This document shows, in pieces, positions 25,247 through 32,293 of a DNA stretch of 33,304 nucleotides. This DNA is from Streptomyces durocortorensis (GTDB taxonomy: Bacteria; Actinomycetota; Actinomycetes; Streptomycetales; Streptomycetaceae), in NCBI RefSeq assembly GCF_016901035.1, contig NZ_JAFEUF010000057.1, forward strand, positions 447 through 33,750. Direction: 5' to 3'. The notes under the pieces are model-generated. The model searched no databases, was not told the origin of the DNA, and saw only the letters and a list, made by a program, of their open reading frames with translations. Within the stretch, counting starts at the first letter, position 1; each line of letters opens with the position of its first letter. The position numbers and the translations under genes are program-made.

Positions 25247-25294
25247 TGATACGCCCTGTACTGCCCACCTCAATTAGGCAGTGCAGGGCATCAC
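25246..25294 (-). ncRNA. Long hairpin in the leader of the abi operon
   Basis: GCCCTGTACTGCC (25253-25265) and GGCAGTGCAGGGC (25277-25289) pair with one wobble around an 11-base loop. After a two-base bulge (25251-25252), GTGAT (25246-25250) and ATCAC (25290-25294) extend the stem to 18 pairs. No U-run follows on the minus strand, so it is not a normal terminator. It could be a structured RNA working with the Abi protein, an attenuator or an operator. Confidence 0.5.
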
Positions 25295-25344
25295 TGTTCT
25301 TGCCGTGAGAGCCGAGCTGACGCTCCCCTCACCGCGATGAGATC

Positions 25345-25373
25345 AATCTAGCGCTTCCTTCCCCAGATGTGAA
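25345..25373 (-). promoter_or_regulatory. Promoter of the abi-methylase-hsd operon
   Basis: On the minus strand TTCACA (25373-25368) and TAGATT (25350-25345) are separated by exactly 17 bases. This is a good match to a sigma-70/HrdB promoter, with predicted start near 25338 and a leader of about 200 bases before the abi ATG. It is the only convincing promoter seen for the operon. Confidence 0.55.
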
Positions 25374-25392
25374 GCCGCGCGAGCTAGCACTT

Positions 25393-25412
25393 GTGAGAAG
25401 CGGGGTTCTCAC
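25393..25412. promoter_or_regulatory. Palindrome upstream of the abi promoter
   Basis: GTGAGAA (25393-25399) and TTCTCAC (25406-25412) flank six bases. The centre is about 30 bases upstream of the -35. This is a suitable place for a dimeric HTH regulator, perhaps the HTH-methylase itself. It lacks a U-run and so does not look like a terminator. Confidence 0.45.
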
Positions 25413-25443
25413 TGGTGACGCGACGCTCTATAGGTACATGAAA

Positions 25444-25472
25444 AGCGGGCCACGGCTCCACCGTGACCCGCT
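25444..25472 (-). terminator. Terminator of hemB
   Basis: A 12-bp stem (arms 25444-25455 and 25461-25472, one wobble or mismatch) with a 5-base loop is followed on the minus strand by TTTT. It lies 15 bases after the hemB stop. It separates hemB from the defence operon, which is transcribed in the same direction. Confidence 0.8.
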
Positions 25473-25486
25473 CCAGTCGAACCAGG

Positions 25487-26497
25487 TCAGCCCTGCCCGG
25501 CGTCGCGCCCCAGCCACTGGGCCGCCTCGGTCGCCCAGTAGGTGAGGATCATCTGCGCCCCGGCCCGCCGGATCCCGGTCAGGCTCTCCAGGATCGCCTT
25601 GTCCCGGTCGATCCAGCCCTTCTCGGCGGCGGCCTCGATCATCGCGTACTCGCCGCTGATCTGGTACGCCGCGACCGGCACGTCCGCGACCTCCGCAACC
25701 TTGGCGAGGATGTCCAGATACGGTCCGGCGGGCTTCACCATGACCATGTCCGCACCCTCCGCCAGGTCCAGCGCCAGCTCCCGCAGCGACTCGCGGGCGT
25801 TGGCCGGGTCCTGCTGGTAGGTCTTGCGGTCACCGGTCAGCGAGGATCCGACGGCCTCGCGGAAGGGGCCGTAGAAGGCGGAGCTGTACTTCACGGTGTA
25901 GGCGAGGATCGACACGTCCTCGTGGCCGGTCTGGTCCAGGGCGTCCCGGATCACGCCGACCTGGCCGTCCATCATGCCGCTGGGGCCCACCACATGGGCC
26001 CCGGCGTCCGCCTGGACCTGGGCCATCTCCGCGTACCGCTCCAGCGTCGCGTCGTTGTCCACCCGGCCGTCCGCCGTCAGGACCCCGCAGTGGCCGTGGT
26101 CGGTGAACTCGTCCAGACACAGGTCCGACATGACGATGAGGTCGTCGCCGACCTCCTCGCGCACCGCGCGCAGACCGAGCTGGAGGATCCCGTCCGGGTC
26201 GGTTCCCACGGTCCCCCGGGCGTCCTTCTTCCCGTCCTCCGGCACCCCGAAGAGCATGATCCCCGAGACCCCGGCCGAGACCGCCTCGACGGCCGCCTTC
26301 CGCAGGGTGTCCAGGGTGTGCTGGTACACGCCGGGCATGGCCGAGACGGCGACCGGGGCGTCGATGCCCTCCCGGACGAACGCGGGGAGGATCAGGTTCG
26401 CGGGGTCGAGCCGTGTCTCGGCGACCATCCGCCGCATCGTCGGGGTCGTCCGCAGCCGCCGGGGGCGGGAGCCGGGGAAGTTTGCGTACGCAGTCAT
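25487..26497 (-). CDS. hemB: Porphobilinogen synthase (delta-aminolevulinate dehydratase)
   Basis: HemB joins two molecules of 5-aminolevulinate to porphobilinogen, the second step of tetrapyrrole synthesis. The 336-residue protein has the two active-site lysines K203 ([14 protein letters not shown]) and K255 ([12 protein letters not shown]). The metal segment [14 protein letters not shown] keeps cysteines at 127 and 137 but has Asp at 129 where the zinc enzymes have Cys, so metal use may be mixed. I chose ATG 26497, since [13 protein letters not shown] is the start of similarity and a purine-rich GAAGG abuts it. It is separated from the rex-hemACD operon by a strong terminator, so it probably has its own promoter, which I cannot identify. 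Confidence 0.96.
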   Translation of the reverse strand: MTAYANFPGSRPRRLRTTPTMRRMVAETRLDPANLILPAFVREGIDAPVAVSAMPGVYQHTLDTLRKAAVEAVSAGVSGIMLFGVPEDGKKDARGTVGTDPDGILQLGLRAVREEVGDDLIVMSDLCLDEFTDHGHCGVLTADGRVDNDATLERYAEMAQVQADAGAHVVGPSGMMDGQVGVIRDALDQTGHEDVSILAYTVKYSSAFYGPFREAVGSSLTGDRKTYQQDPANARESLRELALDLAEGADMVMVKPAGPYLDILAKVAEVADVPVAAYQISGEYAMIEAAAEKGWIDRDKAILESLTGIRRAGAQMILTYWATEAAQWLGRDAGQG

Positions 26498-26623
26498 CCT
26501 TCGACGATAGACCCGTGCGCCCCACGGTCTTACCGACACCTGCGCCGGGAAAGGCACAGGCGCAGGCTGTTGACAGGCCCCTGCGGGCGGCCCGGAAAAG
26601 ACGCCGGCCCCGGAAAGGACAGC

Positions 26624-26651
26624 GGGCCCGGCCGCCGAAGCGACCGGGCCC
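26624..26651 (-). terminator. UUCG-loop terminator of the rex-hemACD operon
   Basis: On the minus strand GGGCCCGG and CCGGGCCC enclose CGC-TTCG-GCG with one U-G pair. This gives a continuous 12-pair stem capped by a stable UUCG loop. It starts 20 bases after the hemD stop and is followed by a short pyrimidine stretch (CCTTTCC). Confidence 0.75.
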
Positions 26652-26670
26652 ACTCACCCTCGTACTGCCG

Positions 26671-28341
26671 TTACGTCGTCGTCCGACGTCTGCGCGCCCC
26701 CGGGCGCCGCTCGCTCGGCCGGGTCACCGGGTCACCGGCCTCCTTCGCCGCGTCCCGGCGCTGCGCGCCGAAGGCGGCGAGCGCCTCGGCGAGCTTGTGC
26801 ACCGACGGCTCCGGGGACAGCACGTCGACCCGCAGGCCGTGCTCCTCGGCGGTCTTCGCGGTGGCCGGGCCGATACACGCGATGACGGTCACGTTGTGCG
26901 GCTTGCCCGCGATGCCGACCAGGTTGCGCACCGTCGAGGACGAGGTGAACAGGACCGCGTCGAAGCCGCCGCCCTTGATCGCCTCGCGGGTGTCGGCCGG
27001 CGGCGGCGAGGCGCGGACCGTGCGGTACGCGGTGACGTCGTCGACCTCCCAGCCCAGCTCGATGAGCCCGGCCACCAGGGTCTCGGTGGCGATGTCGGCG
27101 CGCGGCAGGAACACCCGGTCGATCGGGTCGAAGACCGGATCGTAGGGCGGCCAGTCCTCCAGCAGCCCGGCGGCGGACTGCTCGCCGGAGGGCACCAGGT
27201 CCGGCTTGACGCCGAAGTCGATCAGCGCGGCGGCGGTCTGCTCGCCGACCGCGGCGACCTTGATCCCGGCGAAGGCGCGGGCGTCGAGACCGTACTCCTC
27301 GAACTTCTCCCGGACTGCCTTGACGGCGTTCACGCTGGTGAAGGCGATCCACTCGTAGCGTCCGGTGACCAGGCCCTTGACCGCGCGCTCCATCTGCTGG
27401 GGCGTACGCGGCGGCTCGACGGCGATCGTCGGGACCTCGTGCGGCACCGCACCGTAGGAACGCAGCTGGTCGGAGAGCGACGCGGCCTGCTCCTTGGTAC
27501 GCGGGACGAGCACCTTCCAGCCGAACATCGGCTTGGACTCGAACCACGCGAGCTGGTCGCGCTGGGCGGCGGAGCTGCGCTCTCCGACCACGGCTATGAC
27601 CGGCCGGTGCCCCTCCGGCGAGGGGAGCACCTTGGCCTGCTTGAGGGTCTGGGCGATCGTCCCGAGGGTCGCCGTCCAGGTGCGCTGGCGGGTGGTGGTG
27701 CCCGCGATCGTCACGGTGAGCGGGGTGTCGGGCTTGCGGCCCGCCGAGACCAGCTCACCGGCGGCGGCCGCCACCGAGTCGAGCGTGGTGGAGACGACGG
27801 CGGTGGCGTCGCTCGCGCCGACCTCGCTCCAGCACCGGTCTGAGGCGGTACGGGCGTCGACGAAACGGACGTCCGCACCCTGCGCGTCACGCAGCGGCAC
27901 CCCGGCGTACGCGGGCACGCCGACGGCGTTCGCGATGCCCGGGACCACCTCGAAGGGCACCCCGGCGGCGGCACACGCGAGCATCTCCGCGCCGGCGTCG
28001 CCGTCGAGCCCCGGGTCGCCCGCGACCGCACGGACCACCCGCCTGCCGCCCTTCGCGGCCTCCATGACAAGATTGGCCGCATCCCTGAGAACGGGTACAC
28101 CGGCGGCTGTTGACGAGACGTCAACAACCGTCAGCTCAGGCGTGCTCACACCTTCCCGCGCATGGCTGCGAACGACGTCGAGCACATCGGGCTCGGCGAC
28201 AAGGACGTCCGCGCTCGCGAGCGCTTCGACAGCGCGCAGAGTCAGCAGTCCCGGGTCGCCGGGACCGGCGCCGAGGAAGGTGACCTGGCCTTGGGCGGAC
28301 AGGACCGGAAAGTCGGATGCGGCGGGGCCGGTGGGGCTCAA
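26671..28341 (-). CDS. hemD: Fused uroporphyrinogen-III methylase-like/uroporphyrinogen-III synthase
   Basis: The 556-residue protein has two domains. Residues about 17-250 resemble SUMT/CobA, with VTFLGAGPGDPGLLTLRAVEAL and VVPGIANAVGVPAYAGVP. The region from about 280 on is HemD, which closes hydroxymethylbilane to uroporphyrinogen III (VLVPRTKEQAASLSDQLRSYG, IAFTSVNAVKAVREKF, DAVLFTSSSTVRNLV). Fusions of this kind are common in actinobacteria. The methylase half has APRD-type residues after VPLRD rather than the usual THR, so its activity is less sure than that of the synthase. I chose TTG 28341. It overlaps the hemC stop as TTGA and has GGGGGAG eight bases upstream. It is the last gene of rex-hemACD. 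Confidence 0.92.
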   Translation of the reverse strand: MSPTGPAASDFPVLSAQGQVTFLGAGPGDPGLLTLRAVEALASADVLVAEPDVLDVVRSHAREGVSTPELTVVDVSSTAAGVPVLRDAANLVMEAAKGGRRVVRAVAGDPGLDGDAGAEMLACAAAGVPFEVVPGIANAVGVPAYAGVPLRDAQGADVRFVDARTASDRCWSEVGASDATAVVSTTLDSVAAAAGELVSAGRKPDTPLTVTIAGTTTRQRTWTATLGTIAQTLKQAKVLPSPEGHRPVIAVVGERSSAAQRDQLAWFESKPMFGWKVLVPRTKEQAASLSDQLRSYGAVPHEVPTIAVEPPRTPQQMERAVKGLVTGRYEWIAFTSVNAVKAVREKFEEYGLDARAFAGIKVAAVGEQTAAALIDFGVKPDLVPSGEQSAAGLLEDWPPYDPVFDPIDRVFLPRADIATETLVAGLIELGWEVDDVTAYRTVRASPPPADTREAIKGGGFDAVLFTSSSTVRNLVGIAGKPHNVTVIACIGPATAKTAEEHGLRVDVLSPEPSVHKLAEALAAFGAQRRDAAKEAGDPVTRPSERRPGARRRRTTT

Positions 28342-29324
28342 AGTGCTCGCTCCCCCATAAGACCGGCCGCACCCTTGGCGAGCATCTCGGACGCGAGTTC
28401 GCGACCGAGGGCCGCCGCGTCGTCGTGCGACGTGGGGACGGGACCGGTGGTGGACAGCTGTACGAGCGAGGAACCGTCGGTGGTACCGACGACTCCGCGC
28501 AGGCGCAGTTCGTTGACAACCTGTCCGTCGACCAGGAGGTCGGCCAGCGCACCCACAGGTGCGGAGCAGCCGGCCTCCAGGGCGGCGAGCAGGGCACGCT
28601 CGGCGGTCACGGCGACCCGGGTGTACGGGTCGTCGAGCTCGGCGAGCGCGGCGGCGAGGTCGGCGCCGGACGCGGCGCACTCGATCGCCAGTGCTCCCTG
28701 GCCGGGAGCGGGCAGGACGGTGTCGACCGGCAGGAAGTCGGTCACCTCACCGCTCCGGCCGAGACGGCTGAGCCCGGCGGCGGCGAGGACCACCGCGTCG
28801 AGCTTGCCGTCCCGCACGAACCCGATCCGCGTGTCGACGTTGCCCCGGATGGGGACGGTCTCGATCCGCAGTCCGTGGGAGCGTGCGTACGCGTTGAGCT
28901 GCGCCATCCGGCGCGGCGAACCGGTACCGATGCGGGCGCCGTCGGGCAGCTGCTCGAAGGTCAGCCCGTCCCGGGCGACGAGCGCGTCGCGCGGGTCCTC
29001 GCGCTGCGGCACGGCCGCCAGCACGAGGTCGTCGGGCTGGCTGGTCGGCAGGTCCTTGAGCGAGTGGACGGCGAAGTCCACCTCGCCCCGCAGCAGCGCC
29101 TCGCGCAGGGCGGCGACGAAGACGCCGGTGCCGCCGATCTGCGCCAGGTGCTCGCGGGAGACGTCCCCGTACGTGGTGATCTCGACGAGCTCGACGGCGC
29201 GCCCGGTCACCTCGCGGACCGCCTCGGCGACGAGCCCGGACTGGGCCATGGCGAGCTTGGAGCGCCGGGTGCCCAGCCGGAGCGGCGCGGCGCTCCGCGC
29301 GTCCGGCGATGAGTTGTCGGTCAT
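28338..29324 (-). CDS. hemC: Hydroxymethylbilane synthase (porphobilinogen deaminase)
   Basis: HemC joins four porphobilinogens into the linear tetrapyrrole hydroxymethylbilane. The 328-residue enzyme begins with LRLGTRRSKLAMAQ. It has HSLKDLPT at 87-94, the Arg-rich stretch GTGSPRRMAQL, and the dipyrromethane-cofactor cysteine C253 (in EAGCSAPVGAL). The ATG at 29324 overlaps the hemA stop by four bases (ATGA), and the stop overlaps the TTG of the next gene. It should be controlled with rex and hemA by Rex. Confidence 0.96.
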   Translation of the reverse strand: MTDNSSPDARSAAPLRLGTRRSKLAMAQSGLVAEAVREVTGRAVELVEITTYGDVSREHLAQIGGTGVFVAALREALLRGEVDFAVHSLKDLPTSQPDDLVLAAVPQREDPRDALVARDGLTFEQLPDGARIGTGSPRRMAQLNAYARSHGLRIETVPIRGNVDTRIGFVRDGKLDAVVLAAAGLSRLGRSGEVTDFLPVDTVLPAPGQGALAIECAASGADLAAALAELDDPYTRVAVTAERALLAALEAGCSAPVGALADLLVDGQVVNELRLRGVVGTTDGSSLVQLSTTGPVPTSHDDAAALGRELASEMLAKGAAGLMGERAL

Positions 29325-30829
29325 GACCGCCCTCTATTCGGGTCGTTCAGGTCGGCCCGGGAGACGGCGGCCACCGTCTGCGGGTCGAGGTCGAAGAGTT
29401 CTCGCAGCGCGTCCGCGTACCCGGCGCCGCCGGGCTCGCTGGCCAGCTGCTTGACCCGCACGGTGGGCGCGTGCAGGAGCTTGTCGACGACGCGGCGCAC
29501 GGTCTGGGTGATCTCGGCGCGCTGCTTCTCGTCCAGGTCGGGGAGACGGCCGTCCAGCCGGGCGATCTCGCCGGCGACCACGTCGGCGGCCATGGTGCGC
29601 AGGGCGACCACGGTCGGGGCGACATGCGCGGCGCGCTGGGCGGCGCCGAAGGCGGCCACCTCGTCGGAGACGATGGTGCGGACCCGGTCCACATCGGCGG
29701 CCATCGGGGCGTCGGCGGACGCCTCGGCGAGCGACTCGATGTCGACGAGGCGCACACCGTCGACGCGGTGGGCGGCGCCGTCGATGTCGCGCGGCATGGC
29801 GAGGTCGAGCAGGGCGAGCCGGACCGGTCCGGTGGACTGGGCGGGCACCGTGACACGGCGCGTCCCGGTCCGCGGACCGGCGTGCGCGGCGGAGGCGACG
29901 GACCCGTTCTCCACCCAGGCGGCGTGCTGGTCGACGTCGTCGGGGGCCGGGGTGACGGTGACCGTCGGCCGCTCGGGCGCGGCGTCCAGGCTCACGCCCA
30001 GGGCGTCGGCGAGGGCGTCGGCGGTGAGCACGAGGCCGGTGGAGCCGGTGCAGGAGACGACGATGTCGGCACGTGTCAGTTCGTCGCCCACCGCGGACAT
30101 CTCGACGGCGCGGGCGCGCACGGCGGTGTCGTCGCCCTGCTGGAGGATCTCCACCAGGCGGTCGGCGCGGGCGCGGGTCCGGTTGGCGACGGCGATCTCG
30201 GCGCAGCCGGTGCGGGCGAGGGTGGCGGCGGCCAGCGAGGACATCGAGCCGGCGCCGATGACCAGGGCGCGCTTGCCGCGGGCCCAGCACTCGGGGTCGG
30301 CCCCGGCGGCGAGCTGCTCCAGCCCGAAGGTGACGAGCGACTGCCCGGCCCGGTCGATCCCGGTCTCGCTGTGGGCGCGCTTGCCGACCCGCAGGGCCTG
30401 CTGGAAGAGGTCGTTCAGCAGCCGTCCGGCGGTGTGCAGCTCCTGGCCGCGGGCGAGCGCGTCCTTGATCTGGCCGAGGATCTGGCCCTCGCCGACGACC
30501 ATCGAGTCGAGCCCGCAGGCCACCGAGAACAGGTGGTGGACGGCCCGGTCCTCGTAGTGCACATAGAGATACGGAGTGAGCTCGTCGAGCCCGACGCCGC
30601 TGTGCTGGGCGAGCAGGGTGGAGAGCTCGGCGACGCCCGCGTGGAACTTGTCCACGTCCGCGTACAGCTCGATGCGGTTGCAGGTGGCCAGGACCGCGGC
30701 CTCGGTCGCGGGTTCCGCGGCGAGGGTGTCCTGGAGCAGCTTGGCCTGGGTGTCGGCAGCGAGGGAGGCCCGCTCCAGTACGGAGACGGGGGCGCTGCGG
30801 TGGCTCAGTCCAACGACGAGGAGGCTCAT
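29321..30829 (-). CDS. hemA: Glutamyl-tRNA reductase
   Basis: HemA reduces glutamyl-tRNA to glutamate-1-semialdehyde with NADPH, the first and rate-limiting step of the C5 haem pathway. The 502-residue enzyme has the catalytic Cys50 in ATCNRIELY, the helix HLFSVACGLDSMVVGEGQIL, a Rossmann segment (VIGAGSMSSLAAATLARTG) and a C-terminal dimer helix. Between about residues 290 and 330 it carries a Pro/Thr-rich insertion not needed for the fold, as in other Streptomyces enzymes. It overlaps rex by ATGA, so its expression should follow Rex and thus the cellular NADH/NAD ratio. Confidence 0.96.
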   Translation of the reverse strand: MSLLVVGLSHRSAPVSVLERASLAADTQAKLLQDTLAAEPATEAAVLATCNRIELYADVDKFHAGVAELSTLLAQHSGVGLDELTPYLYVHYEDRAVHHLFSVACGLDSMVVGEGQILGQIKDALARGQELHTAGRLLNDLFQQALRVGKRAHSETGIDRAGQSLVTFGLEQLAAGADPECWARGKRALVIGAGSMSSLAAATLARTGCAEIAVANRTRARADRLVEILQQGDDTAVRARAVEMSAVGDELTRADIVVSCTGSTGLVLTADALADALGVSLDAAPERPTVTVTPAPDDVDQHAAWVENGSVASAAHAGPRTGTRRVTVPAQSTGPVRLALLDLAMPRDIDGAAHRVDGVRLVDIESLAEASADAPMAADVDRVRTIVSDEVAAFGAAQRAAHVAPTVVALRTMAADVVAGEIARLDGRLPDLDEKQRAEITQTVRRVVDKLLHAPTVRVKQLASEPGGAGYADALRELFDLDPQTVAAVSRADLNDPNRGRS

Positions 30830-31587
30830 GCGGGCATCACGGCGGGCATGTCCCCGTCGGGTCCTTTTCGGCCGGCGGGCGTGGCGCGCATCGGGGGCGC
30901 GCCCTCGTCCTCGGCGGCGGCGTCCTCGCCGGCCTTGCGCTGCTCGTGGAACGCGAGGATCTGGAGCTCGATGGAGAGGTCGACCTTGCGCACGTCGACG
31001 CCCTCGGGCACCGAGAGGACGGTGGGCGCGAAGTTCAGGATGGAGGTCACACCGGCGGCGACGAGCCGGTCGCAGACCTGCTGGGCGGCGCCGGGTGGGG
31101 TGGTGATCACGCCGATGGACACACCGTTGTCGCTGATGATCCGGTCGAGGTCGTCCGTGTGCTGGACGGCGATCCCGGCCACCGGCGTACCGGCCATGGC
31201 GGGGTCGGCGTCGATCAGCGCCGCGACCCGGAAGCCGCGCGAGGCGAAGCCGCCGTAGTTGGCGAGGGCCGCGCCGAGGTTACCGATGCCGACGATCGCG
31301 ACCGGCCAGTCCTGGGTGAGCCCGAGCTCACGGGAGATCTGGTAGACGAGATACTCGACGTCGTACCCGACACCGCGGGTGCCGTAGGACCCGAGGTAGC
31401 TGAAGTCCTTGCGCAGCTTCGCGGAGTTGACCCCGGCCGCGGTCGCCAGTTCCTCGGAGGAGACCGTGGGTACGGATCGCTCGGAGAGCGCGGTGAGGGC
31501 GCGCAGGTACAGCGGAAGTCGGGCGACGGTGGCCTCGGGAATTCCTCGGCTACGGGTCGCCGGTCGGTGAGTTCGGCCAGTTGCCAC
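30826..31587 (-). CDS. rex: Redox-sensing repressor Rex
   Basis: Rex is a dimeric repressor that leaves DNA when NADH rises. The 253-residue protein has a winged helix at about residues 15-85 (ATVARLPLYLRALTAL, SSEELATAAGVNSAKLRKDFSYLG). The Rossmann domain begins VAIVGIGNLGAALA, with GIGNLG at 100-105. I chose GTG 31587, which has AGGAG five bases upstream. The frame stays open upstream through the operator, which cannot be coding. A Rex operator lies 78 bases upstream. In S. coelicolor Rex represses its own rex-hemACD operon and respiratory genes, and the same order here supports that role. Confidence 0.96.
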   Translation of the reverse strand: MATGRTHRPATRSRGIPEATVARLPLYLRALTALSERSVPTVSSEELATAAGVNSAKLRKDFSYLGSYGTRGVGYDVEYLVYQISRELGLTQDWPVAIVGIGNLGAALANYGGFASRGFRVAALIDADPAMAGTPVAGIAVQHTDDLDRIISDNGVSIGVITTPPGAAQQVCDRLVAAGVTSILNFAPTVLSVPEGVDVRKVDLSIELQILAFHEQRKAGEDAAAEDEGAPPMRATPAGRKGPDGDMPAVMPA

Positions 31588-31664
31588 GGTGCTCCTGCGG
31601 GATGAGCGGGGCTGCAGGCGGCCGTATGTCCCAAGACCGCCCCGTCGAATGCAGGCTATGCCTT

Positions 31665-31680
31665 TGTGAACGCGTGCACA
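31665..31680. promoter_or_regulatory. Rex operator (ROP)
   Basis: TGTGAACGCGTGCACA closely matches the S. coelicolor Rex operator TGTGAACNNNTTCACA, with one mismatch (G for T in the second half). It lies just downstream of the likely -10, over the expected start of transcription, where binding would block RNA polymerase. Confidence 0.9.
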
Positions 31681-31707
31681 AAGATAGTGTCCGTTTTGTC
31701 CGGTCAA
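31681..31707 (-). promoter_or_regulatory. Promoter of the rex-hemACD operon
   Basis: On the minus strand TTGACC (31707-31702) and TATCTT (31686-31681) are 15 bases apart. Shifting the -35 one base to TTTGAC gives 16. The spacing is slightly short, but the Rex operator directly follows the -10, which supports the call. Confidence 0.55.
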
Positions 31708-31708
31708 A

Positions 31709-31722
31709 GTGACCGGGGTCAC
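31709..31722. promoter_or_regulatory. Second palindrome upstream of the rex promoter
   Basis: GTGACC (31709-31714) and GGTCAC (31717-31722) flank GG, just upstream of the -35. It differs from the Rex consensus, so another regulator may bind here. No protein is known for it. Confidence 0.35.
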
Positions 31723-31844
31723 GCGCATTTCCCGCGCGATCCCGGAACCGGGGACCGCATCAGCCCGTTGCAGCCTCGAAGGGGGCAAAGCGGTACACAC
31801 TCCTCACATCTACGCCCCCGAGGCCACTCAAAACGCCCGCAATG

Positions 31845-32135
31845 TTAACCGGGTTTCGCGTCCGCACCCAGCGCCTTGCGCAGTCTCGCCGGGTCCACCC
31901 GCCAGAACGTGTGCTGTTCGCCGTCGATCAGCACCACCGGAATCTGCTCCCAGAACTCCTTGTACAGCTCCTCGTCCTCGGTGATGTCCTTCTCCACCCA
32001 CGACGCACCGGTCTCCTCGCAGACCGCGCTCACCACCGCCCGCGCGTCCTCGCAGAGATGGCAGCCAGGCTTTCCGACCAGCGTGACCACCCGCTCGGCG
32101 GGCTTCTTCCGATGACGTCGCAACAGAGGGCTCAT
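31845..32135 (-). CDS. Glutaredoxin-like protein
   Basis: This 96-residue thioredoxin-fold protein has the redox motif C25-H-L-C28 ([15 protein letters not shown]), followed by [27 protein letters not shown]. The cis-Pro in IPVVLIDG is typical of the fold. It belongs with small glutaredoxin-like proteins (DUF836 type). In mycothiol-producing actinobacteria such proteins may reduce mycothiol-mixed disulphides, but that is inferred from the lineage. I chose ATG 32135, which has GGAG about five bases upstream (ATGGAGAGCATG). The next in-frame ATG upstream is 32144. It is the gene upstream of rex on the same strand. Confidence 0.87.
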   Translation of the reverse strand: MSPLLRRHRKKPAERVVTLVGKPGCHLCEDARAVVSAVCEETGASWVEKDITEDEELYKEFWEQIPVVLIDGEQHTFWRVDPARLRKALGADAKPG

Positions 32136-32281
32136 GCTCTCCATTCTGCGCCCGCCGGACCCGGATCCCGAGCCTGTCCGCCCCCACCGCGGCCCGCCCG
32201 GAATCGCCCGATTCACCATTCCGACCCGAAGCGTTCACGCCGCCGCATCGCGGCAGGTCGGGAAGGTACGGGCGGACTGGC

Positions 32282-32287
32282 TATGCT
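32282..32287 (+). promoter_or_regulatory. Candidate -10 for a leaderless transcript
   Basis: TATGCT ends six bases before the ATG at 32294 and no ribosome site is visible, so the HAD gene may be transcribed without a leader. The -35 is not clear. Confidence 0.45.
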
Positions 32288-32293
32288 CACCGC

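Larger units (their letters stand above)
25138..25486. other. 349-base control region between the abi operon and hemB
   Basis: I see no gene here. Reading towards abi it holds the hemB terminator (25444-25472), a palindrome (25393-25412), a sigma-70-like promoter (25345-25373), a long hairpin (25246-25294), a smaller hairpin (25231-25246) and the abi ribosome site. The predicted leader is about 200 bases, long for a simple mRNA start. Confidence 0.7.

Noticed and set aside
25246-25294. Long hairpin read as an intrinsic terminator
   Set aside because: Neither strand shows a U-run after the stem, it is far from any gene end, and hemB already has a complete terminator at 25444-25472.
26570-26575. 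Perfect -35 hexamer TTGACA on the plus strand before hemB
   Set aside because: No -10 lies 16-19 bases downstream and no plus-strand gene follows. The match appears accidental.
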